From a virus, in IMG/VR virus record IMGVR_UViG_3300025087_000106, positions 1 to 49,204 of that record: a stretch of DNA of 49,204 nt. One strand, 5' to 3'. Within the stretch, counting starts at the first letter, position 1. Each line of letters opens with the position of its first letter. Position numbers and translations under genes: made by a program. The notes under the pieces are model-generated. The model searched no databases, was not told the origin of the DNA, and was given only the letters and a program-made list of their open reading frames with translations. Shown here one piece after another: positions 41,601 to 48,721 of the stretch.

Positions 41601-41900
41601 ATTTTCAAATAACCTAGGTAAGGAACCTGAATATATATTTTCCCATTCTCCCTTCCGATTCCGTCCTTGAATAAGAAGAGGAAGCTGAGCCTGTGCTTCA
41701 CTTATTGCTCTTACTGCCCGAAAAACCCAAACATTAGCCAAAGCTCCTTCCCCATACACAGAAAGAAAATCCTTAAAAGCATAAGCTTTCGGGGCTTCTA
41801 TTCCAGTCTCCTGCTGCCAAGGAGAAATAACTTGAGCCAAAACCCTATGGACTTTCTCTTCCCCCCGAGAACTTATTTTATCAATATCTTTTCTTTTCAT
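38700..41900 (-). CDS. Portal-MuF-topoisomerase IB fusion protein
   Basis: This is a single 1066-residue frame. Residues about 40-420 are an HK97-type portal (NPVMTYYDFTEAESIYMELT, NWFWGASPLAVFKMGL, AIYNIPPLKM). Residues about 600-745 are a MuF domain (RIARTETIRIANFSRL, DPHVGCRCSILPV). Residues about 800-1066 are a complete type IB topoisomerase. It contains MRIPPGWKQVV and YGLTTLQNEHV, and the catalytic set Arg905, Lys943, Arg1001, Asn1043 and Tyr1052 (NTPSMAKKAYIDP). These correspond to R137, K174, R239, N280 and Y289 of Deinococcus TopIB. TopIB relaxes supercoils through a 3'-phosphotyrosine bond. The head assembly would carry twelve copies. Confidence 0.9.
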   Translation of the reverse strand: MKRKDIDKISSRGEEKVHRVLAQVISPWQQETGIEAPKAYAFKDFLSVYGEGALANVWVFRAVRAISEAQAQLPLLIQGRNRKGEWENIYSGSLPRLFENINPVMTYYDFTEAESIYMELTGNCFLALENPSPSTKMPREIWPIRPDLVRIHPDKETGEVLGYTVHLGDGQKPILYSRDEMIHRKYYNPTNWFWGASPLAVFKMGLTFEYYTKVYESNFFKHGVRETGILVAGGRLDDKQFERLRKQTEARYSGVEMMHRPMVLEGGLDWKRISVPPKDMEYKELKKWNKEEVEAIYNIPPLKMMDMEAASKLANAEIQERLFWSDTIIPRLKKREGFFDEWLLPFFFKKSELSNYRFRHDLSEVRSLQMSEIEKSEIAVRLIGGNNPIFSVDEVRERLYSLPPASWGGKEPLVSANLVPAGFMSSGGGGVQVEGILNILAEKIAKKIKDNGNAKLIEGEVLDIKTDDNTSLVEDKYSEEYIWSIQPEFDIGEEQQQYWREWAVRRLKEEDRFVRSLNVEFRRELNETLNNLNKLNEGQLIPVKSLLFDESHAINNMRDIYLSNFGFIMRNTSSEEMAKWNLTNLVDEQSPTVIEYGRNQASWFAGTGRENLRPGQYSGVTGTQLEKLENTFNEGYRLGESVEELTKRAQNVFAGTIREKGYAARRIARTETIRIANFSRLTQYQRNRHIVRAKQWLAQLDSRVEEICARLHGEVVDLEASFSGGYYQPPDPHVGCRCSILPVIREKLGEIEAKPIYEPPMSSIGRFVKCILPEKFFTVGFEFKIPSECMDYTRDEGGEWSLRGELVSEEVTERFKKMRIPPGWKQVVASTDPKAKVQVVGMDIAGRWQYRYSALHIGEAAKNKFNRLKIFERKIDKIRNGIEKGIVNNDSRAFLLKLEDKTGIRAGSLVDVKAKKKAYGLTTLQNEHVVVKGNKIILDFVAKKGIPAHYELEDNVLATWLKARQSQVQIGERLFPDIPANELNKYIKEISGKSFSIKDFRTFHGSRIAREELKQYGGKVLSTKEKKDIIKTTLEKVSFFLKNTPSMAKKAYIDPMVWDIIGGGGL

Positions 41901-41999
41901 TTTCTTACTCTATCTGATTCCAAAAATACATGATCCCCTATTTTACAAACTCATTTCATCTTCACTGCCCACCAAGGAGGGATATTCAATCTCATTTCC
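41901..41999. other. Short intergenic stretch before the portal fusion
   Basis: These 99 bases hold no confident gene. A 14-codon frame (MRLNIPPWWAVKMK) with AAGGA just upstream is possible as a leader peptide but cannot be supported further. No clear promoter is seen. Confidence 0.3.
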
Positions 42000-42182
42000 T
42001 TAGGGGCATAGTAGTGATCCGCCCTGTCCGCCAAGCCTATCAATCTTTCTCCCAATTCCCAACATCCCTCCTCCACCAATTATATAAGGCATCCCCTGGG
42101 TAATATCTTGACTGTAAATAATTAGGGCTATTCCATACAATATGCTTAGGCATCCCGTTACCTTAGTAATCCAACTTTTCAT
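42000..42182 (-). CDS. Small membrane protein (holin candidate)
   Basis: The protein is 60 residues from the ATG at 42182, chosen for its excellent GGGAGGTGATTTTT site. It has one hydrophobic helix (VTGCLSILYGIALIIYS), a weaker second (YIIGGGGMLGIG) and a charged segment between them. Small two-helix proteins like this are often holins, but no endolysin gene is recognised nearby. Assignment is tentative. Confidence 0.5.
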   Translation of the reverse strand: MKSWITKVTGCLSILYGIALIIYSQDITQGMPYIIGGGGMLGIGRKIDRLGGQGGSLLCP

Positions 42183-42208
42183 AAAAATCACCTCCCTATA
42201 AAAAAATA

Positions 42209-42592
42209 TTACACCGTCACTGACCTCATATAATCCTGCAAAATAATATCCCATTCCCAGCCTATTGGCCTAAAAGGAGGACGATACAGTCTTATTTCTT
42301 CGATCTCTTCCTGCCAAGAAGCTAAAATCTTAGGGTCAGGATCAAGTGGCTCCATATCATATTGAGTCTTTTTGTCCCGGGCTATCCTACCAGATGAACA
42401 TCGCTGGCTGCAAGCTGGAACATATCCGGGGAACATTTTTATCTTTATATCTACTATAGTTCTTTTTCTGATTACTTCTTTGCCACAGTCAGGACAGGGG
42501 AATGATACAAACTCACAGGCAGAGCAATACTTTTTCTTATTGTTATTGCCCATCTCTACGCTACAATTCGCACAAAGGCTTCTTAGAGACAT
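42209..42592 (-). CDS. Zinc-ribbon protein
   Basis: This 127-residue protein has an N-terminal zinc ribbon (CANC, CSAC) and a second (CPDCGKEVIRK, CSQRC). The C-terminal half (IRLYRPPFRPIGWEWDIIL) looks unstructured or partner-binding. Its start closely matches the partial gene at 1-43. The ATG at 42592 follows GGGAG. It sits just before the small membrane protein and the portal gene. Function unknown. Confidence 0.65.
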   Translation of the reverse strand: MSLRSLCANCSVEMGNNNKKKYCSACEFVSFPCPDCGKEVIRKRTIVDIKIKMFPGYVPACSQRCSSGRIARDKKTQYDMEPLDPDPKILASWQEEIEEIRLYRPPFRPIGWEWDIILQDYMRSVTV

Positions 42593-42603
42593 AGCTCAAC
42601 TCC

Positions 42604-43278
42604 CTATAGTAAAACTGGGCATGAATATTCTAGATAAATAAAATCTTCTATCCAGGCATAGGTCTCTATGGCCCAGGCATCGTCATTATGCCAATGCTTA
42701 TAAGCCAATAGACCATATTTGGGCTCAAAAGTATTAAGATCAGGCCCAATATCATAGGCATAATTCTCTTGTATTCCATATAAGGACGTAAGAACTAGAT
42801 AAGCCCGTAATCCTATATTACCTCCAAAATCATAGGTTCCTATATCACTTATATAATAACCCCAAGAAAAGTTTTGCCTAAATATAGGCTGGCAAGATAT
42901 TATGTTTTTTTCATCTACCCACCTCTCTAAGTTTGCTCCTATTAACTCTGCTATATTGTTTACCTCAAACAATCTCTTAACCACAGGGATAGAAGGCTCC
43001 CATAAAAACCCCTTCTCATTATCTAATAAAGTGCTTCGGATAGCTATAATCTCTTCATTACCTAACAAATCATTATGATAAACATCAAATATATGTTGCC
43101 CTGTAGTTCCTATTCTTTGAATCTGTACCAGTCTATCTCCAATAATTATTTCTCCCCAATGGCTATTATGAAAATCCCAGGGATCATCAGGGCTATGGTA
43201 ATCTACTTCTCTGTGCTTAGCCTTACCAGGAAAATTCAGGGCAAAGGCTGTAAACATCTGATTTAGATCAATTTTCAA
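42604..43278 (-). CDS. Hypothetical protein upstream of the head module
   Basis: The protein is about 224 residues from a TTG at 43278, chosen because GGGAGG lies seven bases upstream and the TTG overlaps the previous stop (TTGA). A GTG at 43311 and an ATG at 43257 are alternatives with weak sites. The sequence is rich in aromatic and acidic residues (HWHNDDAWAIETYAWIEDF) and probably a globular alpha/beta protein. No family is recognised. It could be a lysis or virion protein. Confidence 0.55.
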   Translation of the reverse strand: MKIDLNQMFTAFALNFPGKAKHREVDYHSPDDPWDFHNSHWGEIIIGDRLVQIQRIGTTGQHIFDVYHNDLLGNEEIIAIRSTLLDNEKGFLWEPSIPVVKRLFEVNNIAELIGANLERWVDEKNIISCQPIFRQNFSWGYYISDIGTYDFGGNIGLRAYLVLTSLYGIQENYAYDIGPDLNTFEPKYGLLAYKHWHNDDAWAIETYAWIEDFIYLEYSCPVLL

Positions 43279-43565
43279 TTTCCTGTCCCTCCCACCAAAT
43301 GCTTTATACACCGCTCATCAATCTTTCTTAGCCAATCCGTTATCTCTTGATGATATACTCCCTGCTGAATCCTTAGATCAACAATACCATCTTTCATTTC
43401 CACAAATCTTTTTTCAAATTGTTTAAATTCATCCTGGTAGACAACCCCATTAGCCAACTTATTCATTCTATCCCAGGTTATTTTTACTACCGCCCCTACA
43501 CCACCGAGGGCTATAAAAGAAGTAATTAAAAAGATAATTGTTTTTGGGTCTGCAAATATATCCAC
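43275..43565 (-). CDS. Small membrane-anchored coiled-coil protein
   Basis: This 96-residue protein starts at a GTG at 43565 behind GAAGGAG. An N-terminal transmembrane helix (TIIFLITSFIALGGVGAVV) is followed by a long amphipathic helix (DEFKQFEKRFVEMKDGIVD). This layout is common for phage lysis accessory proteins (spanin- or holin-like). The role is inferred only. Confidence 0.55.
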   Translation of the reverse strand: MDIFADPKTIIFLITSFIALGGVGAVVKITWDRMNKLANGVVYQDEFKQFEKRFVEMKDGIVDLRIQQGVYHQEITDWLRKIDERCIKHLVGGTGN

Positions 43566-43582
43566 TCATCACTCCTTCTTTT

Positions 43583-43753
43583 TTATCTGGCATCTGTTTC
43601 TGTTTTTCCATCTTCCTTTATTACTACTATCTTTACAGGGTTTCCACAAAGCTGACACAATCTAATTTTAGTACTCTCCCAGTATACACCACACTTATCA
43701 TTGGTGCATTTTGCGTAAGAACCATCAGTTTTTTCTTGATTTTTACGGAACAT
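43583..43753 (-). CDS. Small zinc-ribbon protein
   Basis: This short gene of 56 residues has two cysteine pairs (AKCTNDKCG and CQLCG) separated by a beta hairpin (VYWESTKIRL), a classic zinc ribbon. The ATG at 43753 follows GGAGGAGGG at a longish spacing. It lies four bases after the exported-protein gene. Function unknown. Confidence 0.6.
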   Translation of the reverse strand: MFRKNQEKTDGSYAKCTNDKCGVYWESTKIRLCQLCGNPVKIVVIKEDGKTETDAR

Positions 43754-43757
43754 TATT

Positions 43758-44267
43758 TCACTTTAACCCTCCTCCAGACCTGATATAAAATAAACCTGCC
43801 TTTATAATTTTACCTAGCATATTCTTATCTAGAGGATGATCCACCACGTACTGGTCAATCATCTCTGGCGTTAAATCTCCAAACTTAGTTATTTGCGGAA
43901 ATTCGGCTAGAATAAGCCCTTCAAAGGCTTTAGCGGCTTTCTCTTCATCTGTTAAAAGAGGAACAAAATCATAGGTTAGCTGATACTTGCCCTCTAAATC
44001 TTTAGTAACAATTATTTTAGTGGCAGTAAAGGCCTTATTTATTTCTTCTGGCAAAGAAATACTTATATAGACTTCATCAGCTTTTAGCATCTCTAGTTCA
44101 TTTATTCCCGGTGCACACTCAGTAGTATCTAAAAGATTAAGGGCATATTTTTCAATAACTTCTAGCTTAACTGTATTAATCTTACACCTAACACAATTAG
44201 GAGTACCAGCAAAAGCTATTACAGAAAAGCAGCCTAGCAATAACGTTGTTATAAATAGTTTTTTCAT
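43758..44267 (-). CDS. Exported hypothetical protein
   Basis: The protein is 169 residues from the ATG at 44267 (AGGAG seven bases upstream). It has a Sec signal peptide (MKKLFITTLLLGCFSVIAFAG), probably cut after AFA. The mature part has CVRCK, a later Cys (TTECAPG) and a mostly alpha/beta sequence. It is one of three signal-peptide proteins in a row. Function is unknown. It may coat the host surface or help in entry or exclusion. Confidence 0.6.
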   Translation of the reverse strand: MKKLFITTLLLGCFSVIAFAGTPNCVRCKINTVKLEVIEKYALNLLDTTECAPGINELEMLKADEVYISISLPEEINKAFTATKIIVTKDLEGKYQLTYDFVPLLTDEEKAAKAFEGLILAEFPQITKFGDLTPEMIDQYVVDHPLDKNMLGKIIKAGLFYIRSGGGLK

Positions 44268-44277
44268 ATCTTTTCTC

Positions 44278-45333
44278 CTAATCAATTTTATATCCAGCAC
44301 AAAAACTATTATTATTTCCTAGTGTATCAACGTTCCCTCCTGTGTTTTGCGTCCCCGCACATTGAGCATAATCATTCTCGTCAAGAAATAGTAGTACGCT
44401 ACTGCATGGGGTTATACCAGATGTCCCTGCTGCATGGGGCCCTCCGGTTCCTGGATAAGTAATAGAACCGTTTTTAAGCACCCCATGCTGATACACTTTT
44501 CCATCTACACCTGGGTTAAAACCCACACAACCTATAATAAGATAATGCCCATCCTCCCCAGGAGTGTAGCGATCAGTTGACAAATTATATTTCCCCGCAG
44601 GATCAAAATCTTCTCCATCCATACCAATAACCGTCCATGCCTCTGAAGTTGTTGTTGTTCCCACAGTAGTATTAGCGAAAAATTGTAATCTTCTTTCTCC
44701 CATCATTGGCCCCTCGGCAAAGGCTGCTGGGATAGGGCTTTTAGTAACTGACAACCCTTCAAAATCCGCTATATCAGTATCTGCAGAAGCTACTAGCTGA
44801 ATTACTATGTTGGTAGGAGTAGCATCCGTGGTACAAGTGCCAGTTACTAATGTCCATGACGTTGCTGTAGTATCGGTGTTTATATTAGATACGCAACCAG
44901 TCGTTATAACACTAGTCGTGTCTCCTGCTGTAGCCTTTGTCCATACTGAGATAGAATATACAGTAGAAGCTTCAAGGGTAGCTAAGGTAATGCTTATCCC
45001 TTCATCCCCGGCCCCCGTTGCCGTTACTCTCGCCGCATAAGGCCCTACACTTCCATAACCCTTAATACCCGTTATCTGAGCCACAGTAGGTGTAAGCACC
45101 AACGCAGTCCCAAACGGAGCATTACCAGTCCCATCTGGCCATAACTCCATTCCACCAGTGCCAGAGGAAAGAAGGTTGGAAGGATTGGCGTTGGGGCCGA
45201 GGCCCTCAATATAATCACCTGATCTCACTTGCCCAGGGACACCAGCGTTCAATACTAAGGGCTTCTTATCTGCCGCTATAAGAAAAGGAAACAGCATTAC
45301 CAAAAAAGCTAGCAACCAATGTTTTCTTTTCAT
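44278..45333 (-). CDS. Exported beta-rich fibre-like protein
   Basis: This 351-residue protein has a clear signal peptide (WLLAFLVMLFPFLIAADKK). A Thr/Ala/Gly-rich middle part looks like a carbohydrate-binding beta sandwich (EASTVYSISVWTKATAGDT). The C-terminal domain has the strand pattern of C1q/TNF-like heads (DRYTPGEDGHYLIIGCVGFN, SSVLLFLDENDYAQC). Such heads trimerise and recognise ligands. The presence of a signal peptide suggests export by the host rather than simple virion assembly. Confidence 0.55.
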   Translation of the reverse strand: MKRKHWLLAFLVMLFPFLIAADKKPLVLNAGVPGQVRSGDYIEGLGPNANPSNLLSSGTGGMELWPDGTGNAPFGTALVLTPTVAQITGIKGYGSVGPYAARVTATGAGDEGISITLATLEASTVYSISVWTKATAGDTTSVITTGCVSNINTDTTATSWTLVTGTCTTDATPTNIVIQLVASADTDIADFEGLSVTKSPIPAAFAEGPMMGERRLQFFANTTVGTTTTSEAWTVIGMDGEDFDPAGKYNLSTDRYTPGEDGHYLIIGCVGFNPGVDGKVYQHGVLKNGSITYPGTGGPHAAGTSGITPCSSVLLFLDENDYAQCAGTQNTGGNVDTLGNNNSFCAGYKID

Positions 45334-45349
45334 AATATTTATCTTCTCC

Positions 45350-45766
45350 CTATTTTAAGCCTAAATAAATATTAACAATATCGCTAGCTCCCGGGCTTGC
45401 TGCCCTTACTCCTACCCTCAAATGATCTATTTCCTCAGTCACCATATATCCCGTGTACCAGGTAGCCTGCTCGGACGTCTTAGTAAATACATCCAACTGT
45501 GTCCAGGTACTCATAAAAGCAGCCTTACCCTCTATACTAAAAGCTACAGAGCCACTATTCAATATTCTAGGCTGATAATATATTTCTTTACTTCTATATC
45601 TTGATACATCTATCAAACCATTAGTAGCTGCCAAACCACCAGAACCCACCGAGTTATATACAAAACTACTCGCTAGTCTAACTGGATTAAATTCCCGAAA
45701 TAGAAATTGAGTAGCTGCCTTATAATAGGCATTCTGGTAAACATCAAAAATAGTAGATCTAGGCAT
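45350..45766 (-). CDS. Hypothetical virion or surface protein
   Basis: This 138-residue beta-rich protein (EIYYQPRILNSGSVAFSIEG, EEIDHLRVGVRAASPGASD) sits between two exported proteins but has no signal peptide. The sequence resembles short fibre or capsid-associated proteins. No family is recognised. Confidence 0.5.
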   Translation of the reverse strand: MPRSTIFDVYQNAYYKAATQFLFREFNPVRLASSFVYNSVGSGGLAATNGLIDVSRYRSKEIYYQPRILNSGSVAFSIEGKAAFMSTWTQLDVFTKTSEQATWYTGYMVTEEIDHLRVGVRAASPGASDIVNIYLGLK

Positions 45767-45886
45767 ATTTAAATTATTTTCCTTTCCTCAATTCTATTAT
45801 ATTAATTTGTACAACACTTCTTAGTCCACATCAAGTTTAATAACAACACTATAGGTCAAACCCCCATCTGAACCACAATAACTGAA
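45767..45886. other. Intergenic stretch
   Basis: These 120 bases hold no gene. A TATAAT-like sequence appears on the minus strand near 45804-45813 (AATATAATAG) without a clear -35 box, so a promoter for the gene at 45766 is possible but weak. No terminator hairpin with a U-run is seen. Confidence 0.25.
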
Positions 45887-48709
45887 TTACCGACACGGTC
45901 CTGATGGAGGTGCCCCGGCAATAAATTTTAATTCTCCAAATTGTGATGGGTCAAGATAGCTTGTCCCATCACCACTCCATTCCTCCTGACTTTCTCTTGT
46001 ACCGCCGGTATCGGAATCGTTAATGGCAAAATCAAGACCAATAATATCGTTTATTGCGGGAGATACTCCGCTTCCCCCTAAGTCTGCCCAGGTTGCACTT
46101 GCTTCTCCTATCCAACCTGCATTTGCATCCCAGCCATTGCCGGTATTAGATGAGCCTAATAGCCAGGCAGGATCGTCTACTGCCGGGCCATTCTTAGCCT
46201 TTCTTCGATCAGTATTAGGATCAGCTCTGGAATCAATATCTAACTTCCAATCATTAGTATCATAGCTGGTTGCTGCCTCATTGTTCCGGTCAAAGTATAT
46301 CTCCACTGAGTCCCATTTGTGCATATTCCCGCTCGGATGAGATGTTGGAGCTTGGACAGAATCATCATCTATATCCCAAGCAATATATATTTTACTTGAG
46401 TCAAAGAGGCACTTAAATTGCCCCGCTGTACCACTATCGCAAGTCCCCACCACACACATTGTCGCGTCAATATCATAGGCCGTAGCGGCTGTCCATACAG
46501 AATCAGCAATAGCCCCATCTATGGTCGGTGGAGTTGCCGTCTGTGTACAATAAGCTAGCTTATTACTTGGGGGAGGTGGGGGAGGAGGGATTCCAGTAAC
46601 CAGTTTATATATGCCTACAGTAGCAGTAGCGAAAATATCGTTACTTGGGTCTTGGTATAATCCAAAACCTACGCCTTCAGGGGCCCATATTAACCCATCC
46701 ATATAGCTCACCCAGTTGGTTCCACCATCAATAGTTTTTATTAACCCTCCGCTATAGCCAAACTCCCAATCATGGTTCCAACTGGCATAAACAGTATTAC
46801 CAGTTGCATCGGTACGGTCAACTAAAACAACACCATTCAGCATTTTGGCATCAGTTGCTGTATATTTTGCTGTCCAGGATGTCCCGGCATTTTCACTCTT
46901 CAATATCTTATTGTTATCCGTTACTGCCCAAACATTGTTGTTATTATTCGGATCAACCATCACTCCTAGAAAATTCCCAGCAACAAAATAAGCACTATTG
47001 TATACAATTGACCATGAGGCCAGATTTGTTGATAAGGCTTTGTAAATATCCCCATTACAGATATTATAAGCATTCCCTGAAGAATCAAAAGCAGGACGGC
47101 CACATTTATCTACAGTCAAAACCTTAGTAAAACTTGCTCCGGCATTAGACGAATACCAAATGCCTCCAGACGCACCGCTTCTATCTTTTCTGGCGCCAAC
47201 TAAAATTTTGTTAGTATCTACTGGACTGACAGCTATCCTGGGCCAGGTAGCTAGAATTTTCCCAGTCCCACTTGCCCCTAAGTTAGAAGATACTAATGTC
47301 CAGTTAAGACCTCCATCTGTGGTTTTAAATACTAATAACGATCCGGCAGAAGCCTCAACCCCTGCACAAGCATAATAAATGGTATTAGCATCTATCGCAT
47401 CTACACCACCACACTCATACTGCGTAGTTCCAGGACCAAGATAAAAGCCTGCCCAAGGTCCATCAGGGCTACTGGTAGATTTATGTGTTGCATAATCATA
47501 GTCCGCAGTCCAACAATTCCCCCCAGCACAATCTACATCTATTGCTGGAAGGTCATAGTAACCACTCGTTTGTGAGGTGAAAATAGCCCCACCATCTGTG
47601 CTCCTCCAGAACCCAAACTCTCCTGAAAGCCAAAAATTACTACCTGCCGCAATTAAGTCTCTTGGTTGAAAAAATGGAGTGCCATCATTCATATTATTAC
47701 ACTGATTCTGGACACAGTTAGCTATAGACATTGCAGCTTCTGTCCAGGATAAACCATTTGAGGAACAATATACTGGGTGTCCCCCTGTATCATTACTCTC
47801 AGGCCGATACTCGATTACACAGACAACCCCATTAGTATTTACTGCTATCTGGGTAGGAATGTCATCACTTGTTCCGGCACATTCGTTACAACTAGCATTC
47901 CATTTTGCCCAGGTTACTCCTCTATTTGTTGACTTATATATATCACTACCAGTAGTTCCTCTTTTTACTAAGTAGACAATATCATCATTAGATGGGTCAA
48001 CATACATAAACCGAAGGTTGCCTGCACTAACCCCTGTGGCTAATGTCCAATCTCCAGTAGCATCACAGCTAGAAGTAGGATTACAATAATAAACACCATC
48101 TTCTGTTGAGATAAGGACTAATTGAGTACCAGTCTTATCCACTACATCAACATCCCAAATTGTCTGAACGCCTGAAGGGATTCCAGTACCTAAATCAGTA
48201 AATGTGCTGGCACTAATTTTACCAAAAGGAACTTTGTTGGGGGTAACATCATTTTTATTTCCATACCCAGACATCCAAATAACACTATTAGAATCGGATG
48301 ACCAGGGGAATCTACTAACCATCCAATCTAACTTAGAGTATGTTTCTGGCCATATACTCTCTGCTACTATCGTCCAAACATTGCCCCCATCTTGACTCCG
48401 GTAGACTATTGGATCATAGCTGTAGGACCAATTATCAACCTTTATAATTCCGAGGTACAAATTCGCATTATCCGTTCTTATCAACCCGTAACATCCATAC
48501 TTTCTTATCCCACCCGCAGCTTTTACATTCCACGTTTCACCACCATCTACGGTAAGATACGGTAGATCTATATCAGCACAGCCATAGACTGTATCAACAT
48601 CTACCGCAGTCATCTGCCTACCAGGCCCGCCAGACTGAATCCCGCCCCACTGCCACGTATAAGCAGAAAGAATAAAACTACATAAAAAGATAAATAGTGT
48701 TTTTTTCAT
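45887..48709 (-). CDS. Exported Asp-box beta-propeller protein with CBM9-like domain
   Basis: This 940-residue protein starts with a signal peptide (MKKTLFIFLCSFILSAYTW). Residues about 25-700 contain eight or nine Asp-box motifs (TVDGGETW, RSQDGGNVW, KSTNRGVTW, KTTDGGLNW, KSENAGTSW, KTIDGGTNW), forming one or two beta-propellers as in sialidases or GH74-type proteins. A proline linker leads to a CBM9-like carbohydrate-binding domain at about 716-940 (TIDGAIADSVW, DSSKIYIAWDID, WDSVEIYFDR). It probably binds or trims surface polysaccharide. Catalytic residues could not be confirmed. Confidence 0.72.
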   Translation of the reverse strand: MKKTLFIFLCSFILSAYTWQWGGIQSGGPGRQMTAVDVDTVYGCADIDLPYLTVDGGETWNVKAAGGIRKYGCYGLIRTDNANLYLGIIKVDNWSYSYDPIVYRSQDGGNVWTIVAESIWPETYSKLDWMVSRFPWSSDSNSVIWMSGYGNKNDVTPNKVPFGKISASTFTDLGTGIPSGVQTIWDVDVVDKTGTQLVLISTEDGVYYCNPTSSCDATGDWTLATGVSAGNLRFMYVDPSNDDIVYLVKRGTTGSDIYKSTNRGVTWAKWNASCNECAGTSDDIPTQIAVNTNGVVCVIEYRPESNDTGGHPVYCSSNGLSWTEAAMSIANCVQNQCNNMNDGTPFFQPRDLIAAGSNFWLSGEFGFWRSTDGGAIFTSQTSGYYDLPAIDVDCAGGNCWTADYDYATHKSTSSPDGPWAGFYLGPGTTQYECGGVDAIDANTIYYACAGVEASAGSLLVFKTTDGGLNWTLVSSNLGASGTGKILATWPRIAVSPVDTNKILVGARKDRSGASGGIWYSSNAGASFTKVLTVDKCGRPAFDSSGNAYNICNGDIYKALSTNLASWSIVYNSAYFVAGNFLGVMVDPNNNNNVWAVTDNNKILKSENAGTSWTAKYTATDAKMLNGVVLVDRTDATGNTVYASWNHDWEFGYSGGLIKTIDGGTNWVSYMDGLIWAPEGVGFGLYQDPSNDIFATATVGIYKLVTGIPPPPPPPSNKLAYCTQTATPPTIDGAIADSVWTAATAYDIDATMCVVGTCDSGTAGQFKCLFDSSKIYIAWDIDDDSVQAPTSHPSGNMHKWDSVEIYFDRNNEAATSYDTNDWKLDIDSRADPNTDRRKAKNGPAVDDPAWLLGSSNTGNGWDANAGWIGEASATWADLGGSGVSPAINDIIGLDFAINDSDTGGTRESQEEWSGDGTSYLDPSQFGELKFIAGAPPSGPCR

Positions 48710-48721
48710 CTCTTCTTCATA

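Noticed and set aside
41901-41999. A 14-codon frame (MRLNIPPWWAVKMK) before the portal gene
   Set aside because: It is too short to support as a gene, though AAGGA precedes it. It is mentioned only as a possible leader.
42604-43311. Endolysin or terminase assignment for the 224-residue protein
   Set aside because: No Walker motifs, nuclease acids or lysozyme/amidase motifs are visible.
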